A stretch of 64,000 nucleotides of DNA from an uncultured Anaerolineae bacterium (GCA_903875215.1 CAIQVH010000031.1:124001-188000), one strand, 5' to 3'. Positions 37,798-46,687 are shown, counted from the first letter of the stretch. A program made the numbers and translations. Notes: generated by a model not told the origin, from the letters alone.

Positions 37798-37805
37798 GAG
37801 TAACT

Positions 37806-39377
37806 ATGACTATTCAAATCTACGACACCACCCTGCGCGACGGCACTCAATCCGAAGGTTTCAATCTTTCGGCCAGTGACAAAGTCCGTATCGCGCGCAA
37901 ACTGGATGAGCTGGGCGTGGCGTTCATCGAAGGCGGCTGGCCTGGCTCAAACCCCAAGGATGTGGAGTTTTTCGAGCGGGCGCGCGATATCGAGTGGAAA
38001 AACGCCAAAATCACGGCTTTCGGCGCCACCTGTCGCGCCAAAGGCGGCCCGGAAGATGATGCCAATATCAAGGCGCTGCTCGATTCTGGGGCGCCGGTCT
38101 GCACCATTTTTGGAAAAACCTGGACGCTGCACGTCACCGAAGTGCTGCAAACTACGCTGGAAGACAACCTGCGCATCATTGAGCAATCTGTGGCCTATTT
38201 GCGAGCGCAAAACCGGCGTGTGATTTACGACGCCGAGCACTTTTTCGATGGCTACAAGGCAGATTCGGCCTACGCGTTGGAGACGCTCCGGGCGGCCATC
38301 CGTGGCGGGGCGGAAACGCTCGTGTTGTGTGAAACCAATGGCGGGGCGATGCCCTGGGAAGTGGGAAAAATCGTCCGCGAGGTAAAAGCCGCGATGCGCG
38401 GTCTCGACGGGCTCGACCCACAACTCGGGATCCACGTTCACAACGATGGTGAGTGCGGAGTGGTTAATTCGCTGATGGCCATTCGTGAGGGCGCCATCCA
38501 GGTGCAGGGCACCATCAACGGCGTGGGCGAGCGTTGTGGAAACGCCAACCTTGTCTCAATTATGGCCAATCTTGAACTCAAAATGGGCCTGCGCTGCCTG
38601 CCAGATGGCGGGCTGGCCAGGCTGACCGAGCTTTCGCATTTTGTGGACGAGGTTGCCAACATCACGCCCAACGACCACCAGCCGTACGTTGGCAAGAGCG
38701 CGTTTGCGCATAAGGGCGGCGTGCACGTGGCTGCGATGCGTCGCTCGGCGCAGAGTTACCAGCATGTGGTGCCCGAAACAGTCGGCAACAAGAGCCGGGT
38801 GGTGGTTTCTGACCTTTCGGGGCGCGGAAACCTGCTCAGCAAGGCTGAAGAACACGGCCTGGAGGTCGAAGGCGAGGAAGTCATCCCGGTGCTGAACGAG
38901 ATCAAGGAACTCGAAGCGCGCGGCTTTTCCTTCGAGGCTGCCGAGGCTTCGGTGGCGATGATGCTCAAACGTCAGGAAATGTATTACAAACCGCCTTTCG
39001 AGCTGATCGATTTCTTTGTCAATGTTGAACATCGCGCCGGGCGCGGGATTTTTGCCGAGGCAATGGTCAAAGTGCGCGTCAATGGCGAGGTGCTGCATAC
39101 CGCCGCCGAGGGGAATGGCCCCGTCAATGCGCTTGACCTGGCCCTGCGCAAGGCGCTTGTCCCGACTTATCCGCAGTTGGCCCTGTTTCACCTGGCTGAT
39201 TACAAAGTCCGCATTTTGGACTCGGACAACGGCACTGAAGCCATTACCCGCGTCTTAATTGACACCCAAAACGGCACCCGCCGCTGGAGCACCGTCGGCG
39301 CGAGCGCCAACATCATCGAGGCCAGCTGGCAGGCGCTGGTCGATTCGGTGGAATATGGGCTGTTGATGGCCCATTAA
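37806..39377 (+). CDS. cimA: (R)-citramalate synthase
   Basis: A 523-aa homologue of LeuA that condenses pyruvate and acetyl-CoA to citramalate, giving threonine-independent isoleucine synthesis. QIYDTTLRDGTQSEGFNLSA and VAFIEGGWPGSNPKDVEFFE are typical of the CimA branch, as is NDHQPYVGKSAFAHKGGVHV. The barrel domain is followed by a LeuA-type dimer/regulatory domain (NAEGKV-like region EVLHTAAEGNGPVNALDLAL). Its presence beside leuA in one operon links Ile to the Leu genes. Confidence 0.93.
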   Translation: MTIQIYDTTLRDGTQSEGFNLSASDKVRIARKLDELGVAFIEGGWPGSNPKDVEFFERARDIEWKNAKITAFGATCRAKGGPEDDANIKALLDSGAPVCTIFGKTWTLHVTEVLQTTLEDNLRIIEQSVAYLRAQNRRVIYDAEHFFDGYKADSAYALETLRAAIRGGAETLVLCETNGGAMPWEVGKIVREVKAAMRGLDGLDPQLGIHVHNDGECGVVNSLMAIREGAIQVQGTINGVGERCGNANLVSIMANLELKMGLRCLPDGGLARLTELSHFVDEVANITPNDHQPYVGKSAFAHKGGVHVAAMRRSAQSYQHVVPETVGNKSRVVVSDLSGRGNLLSKAEEHGLEVEGEEVIPVLNEIKELEARGFSFEAAEASVAMMLKRQEMYYKPPFELIDFFVNVEHRAGRGIFAEAMVKVRVNGEVLHTAAEGNGPVNALDLALRKALVPTYPQLALFHLADYKVRILDSDNGTEAITRVLIDTQNGTRRWSTVGASANIIEASWQALVDSVEYGLLMAH

Positions 39378-39545
39378 TTTGGTAATTGGTAAGTGGCGAT
39401 TGGAAATTTCTTGCGCAACCGAAAAAAATAACCCAAAGGCGCAGAGACGTAAAGAATCGATATTAAATCTTCGCGACTTGGCGGCTTTGCGTTGAAAAAG
39501 CCTGCGAACAGAAAAATACAAATTACGAATTACCATTTACCATCA
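39378..39545. repeat. Composite repeat spacer between cimA and leuB
   Basis: Family A words at both ends (GGTAATTGGTAAGTGGCGAT; AATTACGAATTACCATTTAC) enclose a different element (about 39431-39500) with CCAAAGGCGCAGAGACGTAA and its rough inverse CTTGGCGGCTTTGCGTTG. This nested arrangement suggests successive insertions. No gene seen. Confidence 0.7.
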
Positions 39546-39554
39546 GGAGAATTC

Positions 39555-40613
39555 ATGAACTTCAAAATCACCCTGCTCCCTGGCGACGGTATTGGCCCTG
39601 AAGTGATTGCCGAGTCCGTGCGCGCGCTGGATGCGGTCGCCAGCAAATTCGGCCACAATTTCACCTACACCGAGCGTCTGATGGGCGGCTGCTCGATCGA
39701 CAAATTCGGCTCATCGCTCACCGATGAGACCCTGGCCGACTGCCAGGCCTCCGACGCGGTGCTGCTGGGCGCGGTCGGCGGCCCGAAATGGGACGACCCC
39801 AACGCCAAAGACCGCCCCGAGCGCGGCCTGCTGGCCCTGCGCAAGGGCCTGGGCGTGTTTGCCAACCTGCGCCCGGTCAAAGTCCACCCTGCGCTGATTG
39901 ATTCGTCACCGCTCAAGCCCGAAAAGCTGCAGGGCGTCGATATTCTCGTCATCCGCGAGCTGACCGGAGGGCTGTATTTCGGCTGGCCAAAGGGCCGGGA
40001 TGTCAAAGATGGCCGCGAGCGCGCCGTCGACACGCTCGAATACTACGATTACGAAATCCACCGCGTGATGGAACTGGCTTTCAGCCTGGCCGCCGGGCGC
40101 AAGAAAAAAGTCACGTCGGTGGATAAAGCCAACGTGCTGGAATCGTCCCGTTTGTGGAGACAAATCGCCACGAAAATCGGCTCCCAGCACCCCGACATCG
40201 CCCTGGAGCATGTTCTCGTGGATACGGCCTCCATGCGGTTGATCACCGGTCCCGCCTGGATGGACGTGATCGTGACCGAGAACATGTTCGGCGACATCCT
40301 GACCGACGAAGCCTCCGTCCTGGCCGGGTCGATGGGGATGCTGCCCTCTGCCAGTCTCGGCGACAAAGGCCCCGGGTTGTACGAGCCGATTCACGGTTCC
40401 GCGCCGGATATTGCCGGGAAAGGAATCGCCAACCCGATTGGAACGATTTTGTCCTCCGCCATGCTGCTGCGCCACTCGCTCAAACTCGAAGCCGAAGCGG
40501 CCGCCATAGAAAAAGCGGTCGATGAAACCATCACTGCCGGGGCGCGCACCAGCGACATCGGGGGCAAACTATCCACCCGCCAGATGGCGGATGAAATTAT
40601 TTCACGTTTATAA
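39555..40613 (+). CDS. leuB: 3-isopropylmalate dehydrogenase
   Basis: A 352-aa NAD-dependent decarboxylating dehydrogenase. The start [20 protein letters not shown] at 39555 follows CAGGAGAATTC. Motifs: [15 protein letters not shown], the catalytic Lys/Asp region [15 protein letters not shown] and [20 protein letters not shown]. It also accepts 3-methylmalate in the citramalate route in some organisms, which would fit the neighbouring cimA. Length is normal. Confidence 0.96.
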   Translation: MNFKITLLPGDGIGPEVIAESVRALDAVASKFGHNFTYTERLMGGCSIDKFGSSLTDETLADCQASDAVLLGAVGGPKWDDPNAKDRPERGLLALRKGLGVFANLRPVKVHPALIDSSPLKPEKLQGVDILVIRELTGGLYFGWPKGRDVKDGRERAVDTLEYYDYEIHRVMELAFSLAAGRKKKVTSVDKANVLESSRLWRQIATKIGSQHPDIALEHVLVDTASMRLITGPAWMDVIVTENMFGDILTDEASVLAGSMGMLPSASLGDKGPGLYEPIHGSAPDIAGKGIANPIGTILSSAMLLRHSLKLEAEAAAIEKAVDETITAGARTSDIGGKLSTRQMADEIISRL

Positions 40614-40617
40614 TTTC

Positions 40618-40667
40618 TCCCTCACCCCAACCCCTCTCCCGGTGGGAGATGGGTGAGGGGTGAGGGC
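40618..40667. repeat. Family B repeat between leuB and ilvE
   Basis: CCCTCACCCCAACCCCTCTCCC followed by GGTGGGAGATGGGTGAGGGG and TGAGGG fills the spacer; the two halves are complementary and fold into one hairpin. Confidence 0.85.
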
Positions 40668-40685
40668 AAAAAAGGAGACATCATT

Positions 40686-41609
40686 ATGGGAATGGAATCG
40701 AAATTTATCTGGATGAACGGCGAACTTGTCCCTTTTGAAAAGGCGACCATCCACTTTTTAACTCCCGCCCTGCACTACGGCGCTGCCGTTTTCGAGGGTA
40801 TTCGCGCCTATCAGACCGACAAAGGCCCGGCCGTTTTCCGTCTGCGCGACCACGCCGAGCGCCTGATCGAATCGGCGGAGATTTTTGGTTTCCGCAACCT
40901 GCAATTTACCCCCGATGACATTGTAAAAGCTGTCAAAGATGTTGTCCGCGCCAATGGGTTTGGCCATTGCTATATCCGCCCGTTGTTGTACCTGGATGGC
41001 GGCGGCTGGAACCTGAACGTGGACAACGGCAAAGCCAGCCTGGCGATTGCTGCCTGGGAATGGGGGAATTACCTGGGAGAGGAAGCGCTGGCAAAAGGGA
41101 TTCGTGCCAACATTTCCTCGTTTACCCGGCACCATGTCAATGTGATGATGACCAAGTCCAAGGTGGCTGGAAATTATGTCAACAGCTTCCTGGCGAAGAC
41201 CGAATCGGTGCGGCTGGGTTTTGAAGAAGCCATCTTGCTCGATCCGCAGGGTTACGTGGCGGAGTGTACCGGCGAGAATATTTTCATCGTTCGTCGTGGA
41301 AAAATCTATACCCCGGCGACTGCACCGGTGCTGGAGGGCATCACCCGTCACTCAATCTATACGATCGCGCAGGATCTCGGCTACAAAATCAAGGAACGAC
41401 CCATCAGCCGCGATCAGCTCTACACTGCCGATGAAGTTTTTGTGGTCGGGACAGCCGCCGAGTGCATCGGTTTGAGCGAAATCGATTTCCGTAAAATTGG
41501 GACGGGTACCAGTGGACCTGTAACGCGCGAGATCCAAAAGGTGTTCCATAATGCCATCCGCGGGCAGGATGCGCGCTACGAAGCCTGGTGCGATTACGTC
41601 GGTTCCTGA
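40686..41609 (+). CDS. ilvE: Branched-chain amino acid aminotransferase
   Basis: A 307-aa class IV PLP aminotransferase, final step for Ile, Leu and Val. I start at MGMESKFIWMNGELVPFEKA (40686), preceded by AAGGAGACATCATT. Motifs: HYGAAVFEGIRAYQTDKGPA, the PLP-Lys region MMTKSKVAGNYVNSFLAKT and DPQGYVAECTGENIFIVRRG. It is the last gene of the branched-chain run. No terminator was found between its stop and the aromatic promoter 8 nt later. Confidence 0.95.
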   Translation: MGMESKFIWMNGELVPFEKATIHFLTPALHYGAAVFEGIRAYQTDKGPAVFRLRDHAERLIESAEIFGFRNLQFTPDDIVKAVKDVVRANGFGHCYIRPLLYLDGGGWNLNVDNGKASLAIAAWEWGNYLGEEALAKGIRANISSFTRHHVNVMMTKSKVAGNYVNSFLAKTESVRLGFEEAILLDPQGYVAECTGENIFIVRRGKIYTPATAPVLEGITRHSIYTIAQDLGYKIKERPISRDQLYTADEVFVVGTAAECIGLSEIDFRKIGTGTSGPVTREIQKVFHNAIRGQDARYEAWCDYVGS

Positions 41610-41617
41610 TTCCCTCC

Positions 41618-41646
41618 TTGACAGTTCTCGTCCGCTAACATAAAAT
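41618..41646 (+). promoter_or_regulatory. Sigma70-like promoter of the aromatic operon
   Basis: TTGACA (41618-41623) and TAAAAT (41641-41646) have the ideal 17-nt spacing, directly after ilvE. The start site should be near 41653, about 4 nt before the leader ORF. Confidence 0.85.
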
Positions 41647-41656
41647 AGCGACCAGT

Positions 41657-41734
41657 ATGAAAACGACTTTCCGATATTTTGCGTTTTACTTTTATTACGG
41701 CTCCCGACTCCCGGCTGCCGGTGGTGACGCTTAA
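41657..41734 (+). CDS. Phe/Tyr-rich leader peptide of the aroH attenuator
   Basis: A 25-codon ORF: MKTTFRYFAFYFYYGSRLPA then AGGDA and TAA. Eight of the ten codons 5-14 encode Phe or Tyr (TTC, TAT, TTT, TTT, TAC, TTT, TAT, TAC). The ATG is 10 nt after the -10 box, the same distance as in the Arg leader, and no Shine-Dalgarno sequence is present. The operon makes chorismate-derived Phe/Tyr precursors, so the composition matches the end products. The regulatory role is inferred by analogy with pheL-type leaders. Confidence 0.85.
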   Translation: MKTTFRYFAFYFYYGSRLPAAGGDA

Positions 41735-41791
41735 ACGGAAGGTGAACCCTACCTGACCTGAAGAGAGCGCGCCAGACGGCGCGCTCTTTTT
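41707..41791 (+). terminator. Phe/Tyr attenuator: pause hairpin, antiterminator and terminator
   Basis: Pause hairpin: ACTCCCGG (41707-41714), loop CTG, CCGGTGGT (41718-41725), seven pairs with one mismatch. Antiterminator: GGTGACGCTT (41723-41732) with GAGCGCGCC (41765-41773), nine pairs with one bulged A. Terminator: AGAGCGCGCC (41764-41773), loop AGAC, GGCGCGCTCT (41778-41787), then four T. A ribosome stalled on the Phe/Tyr codons (41669-41698) would reach the first arm and release the antiterminator strand. The terminator would also stop readthrough from ilvE. Confidence 0.78.
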
Positions 41792-41874
41792 GTTTACCCC
41801 CCACTTTTGTTCCATTTGCGCTGAAGGGAGCGCAAACGGGAAAGTTGAAAGGTGGGCTTCATAAGGAGAAATTT

Positions 41875-42246
41875 ATGCCTATTCGTGGAATTCGTGGTGC
41901 AACCACTGTCAACGCAGACCAACCCGATCTGATTCTGGCCGCGACCTCTGAATTGCTCAACGCCCTCCTCGCAGCCAATTTCGGGCTGCATCCCGCGGAC
42001 ATCGCCAGTGCCTGGTTCACCGTCACCGAGGATTTGTGCGCTGCCTTCCCGGCGCAGGCCGCCCGCCAAATGGGCTGGAGCCTCGTCCCGATGATGTGCG
42101 CCCGCGAAATTCCCGTGCCGGGCAGTCTGCCGCTCGCCATCCGTGTGCTTGTTCATTGGAATACCGACAAAGCCCAGAACGAGATCACGCACGTTTACCT
42201 GCGCGAGGCGGTGCGCTTGCGTCCCGACCTGGTGGCAGCCCAATAA
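41875..42246 (+). CDS. aroH: Chorismate mutase, AroH type
   Basis: A 123-aa monofunctional chorismate mutase of the AroH (Bacillus-type) fold, converting chorismate to prephenate. The start MPIRGIRGATTVNADQPDLI follows AAGGAGAAATTT. Active-site residues known in the family are visible: Arg in RGIRGATTV, Cys and Glu in PMMCAREIPVPG, Arg in LPLAIRVLVHW, and the C-terminal HVYLREAVRLRPDL. First structural gene after the Phe/Tyr attenuator. Confidence 0.95.
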   Translation: MPIRGIRGATTVNADQPDLILAATSELLNALLAANFGLHPADIASAWFTVTEDLCAAFPAQAARQMGWSLVPMMCAREIPVPGSLPLAIRVLVHWNTDKAQNEITHVYLREAVRLRPDLVAAQ

Positions 42247-42305
42247 CAGAATACGAAACACGATATTTGACAATCGAAATTCGAATATCGAATAACAAAT
42301 TATCG
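42247..42305. repeat. AT-rich TCGAA-type spacer repeat
   Basis: The spacer consists of short related words (AATACGAAACACGATATT; AATCGAAATTCGAATATCGA; ATTATCGAACG) with local dyads around TTCGAA. It is different from the family A repeats. No gene seen. Confidence 0.5.
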
Positions 42306-42324
42306 AACGAGGAGAACTTATCCA

Positions 42325-43365
42325 ATGATGATCATCATGAAATCCCACGCCACACCCCAACAAGTGGAGCATGTTATTGAGCATGTCAGGGCTGTCGGAC
42401 TGGCGGTTCATCTTTCACAGGGTATCGAAGCCACCATCATCGGCGCGATTGGCGAGACACACAACCTGCCCACCGAACTGTTCGAAACCCTCGAAGGCGT
42501 TGATATGGTTCAGCGCATCACCCAACCCTACAAGCTGGCCTCCCGCCAGTTTCACCCGGAAAACTCGGTTTTCCCGTTGGCCGGATCTGCTATCGGCGGA
42601 GAGGAAATTGCGATCATGGCGGGCCCGTGTTCGGTGGAGTCGCGTTCCCAGATCATCGAAACTGCGCACGCCGTCAAAGAGGCGGGAGCATCCGCCCTGC
42701 GCGGCGGAGTCTTCAAGCCCCGCACCTCGCCCTACGCTTTCCAGGGATTGGGCGAGGAAGGCCTGGAATACCTGGCCGAAGCCCGCGAACAGACCGGCCT
42801 GCCGATTGTGGTTGAGATTATGTCGCAGGTGCAGTTGGATGTGATGGTGAAGTATGTGGACGTTTTGCAGGTCGGCGCGCGCAACATGCAGAATTTCAAC
42901 CTGCTGCGCGCCATTGGCGAGACAAAAACCAGTGTCCTGCTCAAACGCGGACTTTCCGCTACCATAGAAGAACTGCTCATGTCTGCCGAGTATATTCTTT
43001 CCGGGGGAAACAAACAGGTCATGCTGTGCGAGCGTGGCATCCGCACTTTTGAGACTGCCACTCGCAATACCACCGACATTAACGCCATCCCCGTCCTGAA
43101 AAACCTGACCCACCTGCCCATCATTCTTGACCCGAGCCATGCCACCGGCCACGCCGATTATGTCGCCGCCATCGCCCGCGCCGGAATCGCCGCCGGGGCC
43201 GATGGCCTGATTGTCGAAGTTCACATGGACCCAGCCCATGCTGTTTCGGACGGCAAACAATCGCTCAAACCCGAAGCCTTCGCCAAAATGGTCAAACAGG
43301 TCGGCCAGATTGCGCAGATTATGGATCGCCGCCTCGCATCCGTTCGGTTTCCTGTGAAACAGTGA
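42325..43365 (+). CDS. aroF: DAHP synthase, class I-beta (copy 1)
   Basis: A 346-aa 3-deoxy-D-arabino-heptulosonate 7-phosphate synthase, first step of the shikimate pathway. The first ~70 residues form the ferredoxin-like regulatory domain known from Thermotoga-type enzymes ([20 protein letters not shown]). The barrel has [39 protein letters not shown] and [20 protein letters not shown]. It is followed by a close paralogue; the pair may be sensitive to different end products. Confidence 0.95.
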   Translation: MMIIMKSHATPQQVEHVIEHVRAVGLAVHLSQGIEATIIGAIGETHNLPTELFETLEGVDMVQRITQPYKLASRQFHPENSVFPLAGSAIGGEEIAIMAGPCSVESRSQIIETAHAVKEAGASALRGGVFKPRTSPYAFQGLGEEGLEYLAEAREQTGLPIVVEIMSQVQLDVMVKYVDVLQVGARNMQNFNLLRAIGETKTSVLLKRGLSATIEELLMSAEYILSGGNKQVMLCERGIRTFETATRNTTDINAIPVLKNLTHLPIILDPSHATGHADYVAAIARAGIAAGADGLIVEVHMDPAHAVSDGKQSLKPEAFAKMVKQVGQIAQIMDRRLASVRFPVKQ

Positions 43366-43370
43366 ACACT

Positions 43371-43425
43371 AATCACTGATTACTGAAACTCGCTAATTAC
43401 CATTTACCACTCACCCATTACCAAG
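43371..43425. repeat. Family A-related spacer between the DAHP synthase genes
   Basis: Words such as AATCACTGATTACTGAA and CTAATTACCATTTACCACTC, related to the family A consensus, fill the 71-nt gap. The dyad is poor. Confidence 0.5.
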
Positions 43426-43436
43426 GAACCTTCCCT

Positions 43437-44480
43437 ATGATGATCATCATGCACCCCGGCGCGACCAAAGAACAGGTTGCCCATGTAATCGAACACATCG
43501 AAGAACACAATCTCTCCGCCCACGTTATCGAAGGTGTGGAACAGACCATTATCGGCGCGGTTGGCGAAAGCCATTCTGTAGCCAAGGAGGTCTTTGAAAC
43601 ACTCCCGGGCGTAATGGCCGTCCAACGCATTTCCCAGCCTTATAAACTGGCCTCGCGACAGTTCCATCCAAGCGACAGCGTTTTTCCCATCGACGGATTC
43701 TCCGTCGGCGGCGAGGAAATCGCCATCATCGCCGGCCCATGCTCGGTCGAAGGCCGTTCTCAACTGTTGGAAATCGCCCAGGCCGTCAAAGAAGCCGGAG
43801 CCAACGCCTTGCGCGGTGGCGCCTTCAAACCGCGCACTTCGCCCTACGCTTTCCAGGGCCTCGGTGAAGAAGGCCTCGAATACCTGGCCGAAGCCCGCGA
43901 AGTCACCGGCCTGCCGGTCGTGGCCGAAATCATGGCCATCTCGCAAATCGAAGCCATGGTCAAATATGTCGATGTGATGCAAATCGGCGCGCGTAATATG
44001 CAAAACTTCAATCTCCTGCGCGCCGTCGGCGAAACCCGCACCCCCGTTCTGCTCAAACGCGGCCTCTCGGCCACCGTCGAAGAACTGCTGATGGCTTCCG
44101 AATACCTGCTCAGCGGCGGCAACACCCGCGTCATGCTCTGCGAGCGCGGCATCCGCACCTTCGAAACCGCCACCCGCAACACCACCGACATCAACGCCAT
44201 CCCCGTTCTCAAAGGCCTCACCCACCTGCCCGTCATCCTCGACCCCTCGCACTCCACCGGCCACGCCGCCTACGTCAGTTCCATCGCCAAAGCCGCCATT
44301 GCCGCCGGGGCCGACGGTCTCATCATCGAAGCCCACCAGGATCCTGCCCACGCCATGTCCGATGGTAAACAATCCCTGACCCCCGAAGCCTTCGCCAAAC
44401 TCGTCACCCAGGTCAAGGCCGTCGCCGAAGCAGTTGGACGCCGCGTAGCCGTCCCCCTCGCCCACCGGGAGAGGGGCTAG
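43437..44480 (+). CDS. aroF: DAHP synthase, class I-beta (copy 2)
   Basis: A 347-aa tandem paralogue of the preceding gene with the same domain order: ferredoxin-like domain ([20 protein letters not shown]) and barrel ([40 protein letters not shown]). Long blocks are identical to copy 1, while the regulatory domain differs more. Its last residues (VPLAHRERG) are encoded by a family B repeat that extends into the tyrA ribosome-site region, so the natural end may have been shifted. ATG at 43437 follows AAGGAACC. Confidence 0.95.
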   Translation: MMIIMHPGATKEQVAHVIEHIEEHNLSAHVIEGVEQTIIGAVGESHSVAKEVFETLPGVMAVQRISQPYKLASRQFHPSDSVFPIDGFSVGGEEIAIIAGPCSVEGRSQLLEIAQAVKEAGANALRGGAFKPRTSPYAFQGLGEEGLEYLAEAREVTGLPVVAEIMAISQIEAMVKYVDVMQIGARNMQNFNLLRAVGETRTPVLLKRGLSATVEELLMASEYLLSGGNTRVMLCERGIRTFETATRNTTDINAIPVLKGLTHLPVILDPSHSTGHAAYVSSIAKAAIAAGADGLIIEAHQDPAHAMSDGKQSLTPEAFAKLVTQVKAVAEAVGRRVAVPLAHRERG

Positions 44481-44490
44481 GAGTGAGGGC
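44453..44490. repeat. Family B repeat at the aroF2/tyrA junction
   Basis: CCCCCTCGCCCACCGGGAGAGGGGCTAGGAGTGAGGGC spans the aroF2 stop; only part is coding. It is related to the repeats at 21163, 26469, 32102 and 40618 in order and wording. Confidence 0.75.
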
Positions 44491-44492
44491 GT

Positions 44493-45338
44493 ATGTTTTC
44501 CCTCAAAAATTCCACCATCGCCATTATTGGATTGGGACTGATGGGCGGCTCGCTGGCCCTCGCGTTAAAGGGACATTGTTCTACCCTTATCGGAATCGAC
44601 CCGGATTCGACCGCCCTGTCGCTTGCCCTCCGTCAAAACATCGTCGACCAGGCGGATAGCGACCCCGCCAAACTCCTCCCATTGGCCGATCTCGTTATCC
44701 TGGCCGCCCCCGTCCCGGCCATTTTGACTCTGCTGGAGCAACTCCCCGCCTTTACACCGAATCCCTGCATCGTGCTCGACCTCGGCTCGACCAAACGCGC
44801 CATCGTCGAAAAGATGGAGACCCTGCCCGAGCGCTTTGATCCCATCGGCGGCCACCCGATTTGCGGGAAAGAAAAACTGACCCTTGCCAACGCCGAGCGG
44901 ACGCTCTACTACGCCACCCCCTTCATCCTGACCCCGCTTGCCCGTACCACCCCCCGCGCCCGCGCCGCCGCCGACCAGATTCTCGCTGTCCTCGGCGCGA
45001 ATCGCATCATCATCGACCCCGCCGACCACGACCGGATTCTCGCCAGCACCAGCCACCTTCCTTTCCTGCTCTCCTCTGCCCTGGCCTTGGCCACCCCCGA
45101 CGAGTGCGCCCCGCTCATCGGCCCTGGCTTCCGCTCCACCAGCCGCCTGGCCGGGACGCATTCCAATATGATGATGGGCGTCCTGCAAACCAACCGCCAG
45201 AACATCCTCGCCGCGCTCGAAGCTGTGCAGGATGAACTCGCCCTTCTCACCTCCGCCCTTGCCGAAAACGACTTCGACACCATCCAAACGACTCTCGACG
45301 CAGCCCGCGAGAAATATAACGGCCTGGTAAACAAGTAG
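44493..45338 (+). CDS. tyrA: Prephenate dehydrogenase
   Basis: A 281-aa enzyme converting prephenate to 4-hydroxyphenylpyruvate for Tyr. The Rossmann motif is IAIIGLGLMGGSLALALKG. GGHPICGKEKLTLANAE and LASTSHLPFLLSSALAL are family signatures with the catalytic His residues. No ACT domain follows, so end-product control may rest on DAHP synthase and attenuation. The stop codon lies inside a CAAGTAGACAAGAAAAC repeat, which supplies the last codons (NK). Confidence 0.94.
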   Translation: MFSLKNSTIAIIGLGLMGGSLALALKGHCSTLIGIDPDSTALSLALRQNIVDQADSDPAKLLPLADLVILAAPVPAILTLLEQLPAFTPNPCIVLDLGSTKRAIVEKMETLPERFDPIGGHPICGKEKLTLANAERTLYYATPFILTPLARTTPRARAAADQILAVLGANRIIIDPADHDRILASTSHLPFLLSSALALATPDECAPLIGPGFRSTSRLAGTHSNMMMGVLQTNRQNILAALEAVQDELALLTSALAENDFDTIQTTLDAAREKYNGLVNK

Positions 45339-45384
45339 ACAAGAAAACTGGTAAACCGGTCAACTGGAACACTGGTTAACGCCC
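45332..45384. repeat. Spacer repeat CAAGTAGACAAGAAAAC and CTGG/CCGG words
   Basis: The exact 17-mer of 26211 recurs here and spans the tyrA stop. Afterwards GGTAAACCGGTCAACTGG and CACTGGTTAACG make weak dyads (ACCGGT, GTTAAC). Confidence 0.7.
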
Positions 45385-45385
45385 C

Positions 45386-46684
45386 ATGCTCATCTCCCCT
45401 CTCTCATCTCCCCTCTCTGCCTCTGTCACCGTCCCTGGCTCAAAATCCCTCACCAATCGCGCCCTACTGATCGCCGCCCTGGCAAAGGGGACAACCCGCT
45501 TAACCAACGCCCTCTTCAGCGACGACTCGCGCTACTTTGCCAAAGCCCTCCAAACCCTCGGCTTCGACCTGACCCTGGACGAATCTGCCCACGAGCGGTC
45601 ATCGAGCACCGTCGAGATGCAAATTATCGGCCTCGGCGGCCAGATTCCCGCCCCAAGCGCCGAACTCTTCATCGGCAACGCCGGCACAGCCGCCCGCTTC
45701 CTGAGCGCCTTCCTGACCCTCGGCCACGGCCAATATATCCTCGATGGCGACCCCCGTATGCGCGAGCGCCCCATCGGCGATCTGGTGGATGCGTTGACCC
45801 AATTGGGGGCCAGAGTTGAGACAACCGCATCGAAATGCCCGCCTGTGACGATTGCTGCCTCCGGCCTCCCCGGCGGTAAAACCTCCATAGCCGGAGACAT
45901 CTCCAGCCAGTTCCTCTCTGCCCTACTCATGGTTGCCCCCTACGCCCAAAAACCCATCGAAATCACCCTCACCACCGACCTGAACTCCAAACCCTACGTG
46001 GATATGACCCTCGCCATCATGCAAGATTTTGGCGTCACCGTTGAGCGAAACGGCTACCAATCTTTCAAAATCCCCCTCGCCACTTACCACTTACCAATTA
46101 CCCCTTACCCCATCGAATCCGACGCCTCCGCCGCCTCCTACTTCTTCGCCGCTCCTGCTATTTGCGGCGGCACCGTGCGCGTTGAAAACATCTCCCGCCG
46201 CTCCGTCCAGGGGGATATCGCCTTTTTGGATGTTCTCGAAAAAATGGGCTGTACCGTCACCGAAGCCGATAATGCCATTACGGTCAATTGTCAATCGCCA
46301 ATTACCGGCATCGACATCGACATGCGCGACATCCCCGACACCGCCCAAACCCTCGCTGCCATCGCCCCCTTCGCCGACAGCCCCACTCGCATTCGCGGCA
46401 TCGCCTCGGCCCGCATCAAAGAAACCGACCGGGTCGCCGCCACCTGCACCGAATTGGCCCGCCTGGGCGTCCGGGTGGAGGAACATTCCGATGGCATGAC
46501 CATCCACCCGTGCAGCAATTTCCACCCGGCTGCCGTTCAGACCTACAACGATCACCGCATGGCGATGGCTTTTTCGCTCATCGGCCTGCGCGTCCCCGGC
46601 GTGGATATCCAAAACCCGGGCTGTGTCTCCAAAACCTTCCCGAATTTCTTTGAAGTGTTGGCAACCTTGGACCCCGAAATCTGA
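45386..46684 (+). CDS. aroA: EPSP synthase (3-phosphoshikimate 1-carboxyvinyltransferase)
   Basis: A 432-aa enzyme of the shikimate pathway. Motifs: VTVPGSKSLTNRALLIAALA, FIGNAGTAARFLSAFLTLG, DGDPRMRERPIGDLVDALTQ and TYNDHRMAMAFSLIGLRVPG. Two family A fragments are in frame: one read ATYHLPITPYPIE (about residues 232-244) and one read CQSPITG (about 300-306). Neither hits a recognised active-site motif, so the enzyme is probably functional. It sits between tyrA and aroE. Confidence 0.95.
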   Translation: MLISPLSSPLSASVTVPGSKSLTNRALLIAALAKGTTRLTNALFSDDSRYFAKALQTLGFDLTLDESAHERSSSTVEMQIIGLGGQIPAPSAELFIGNAGTAARFLSAFLTLGHGQYILDGDPRMRERPIGDLVDALTQLGARVETTASKCPPVTIAASGLPGGKTSIAGDISSQFLSALLMVAPYAQKPIEITLTTDLNSKPYVDMTLAIMQDFGVTVERNGYQSFKIPLATYHLPITPYPIESDASAASYFFAAPAICGGTVRVENISRRSVQGDIAFLDVLEKMGCTVTEADNAITVNCQSPITGIDIDMRDIPDTAQTLAAIAPFADSPTRIRGIASARIKETDRVAATCTELARLGVRVEEHSDGMTIHPCSNFHPAAVQTYNDHRMAMAFSLIGLRVPGVDIQNPGCVSKTFPNFFEVLATLDPEI

Positions 46685-46687
46685 CCT

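Noticed and set aside
21388-43436. CRISPR array formed by the repeated GGTAATTGG words
   Set aside because: The copies are not regularly spaced, are separated by whole genes and are palindromic; there are no cas genes.
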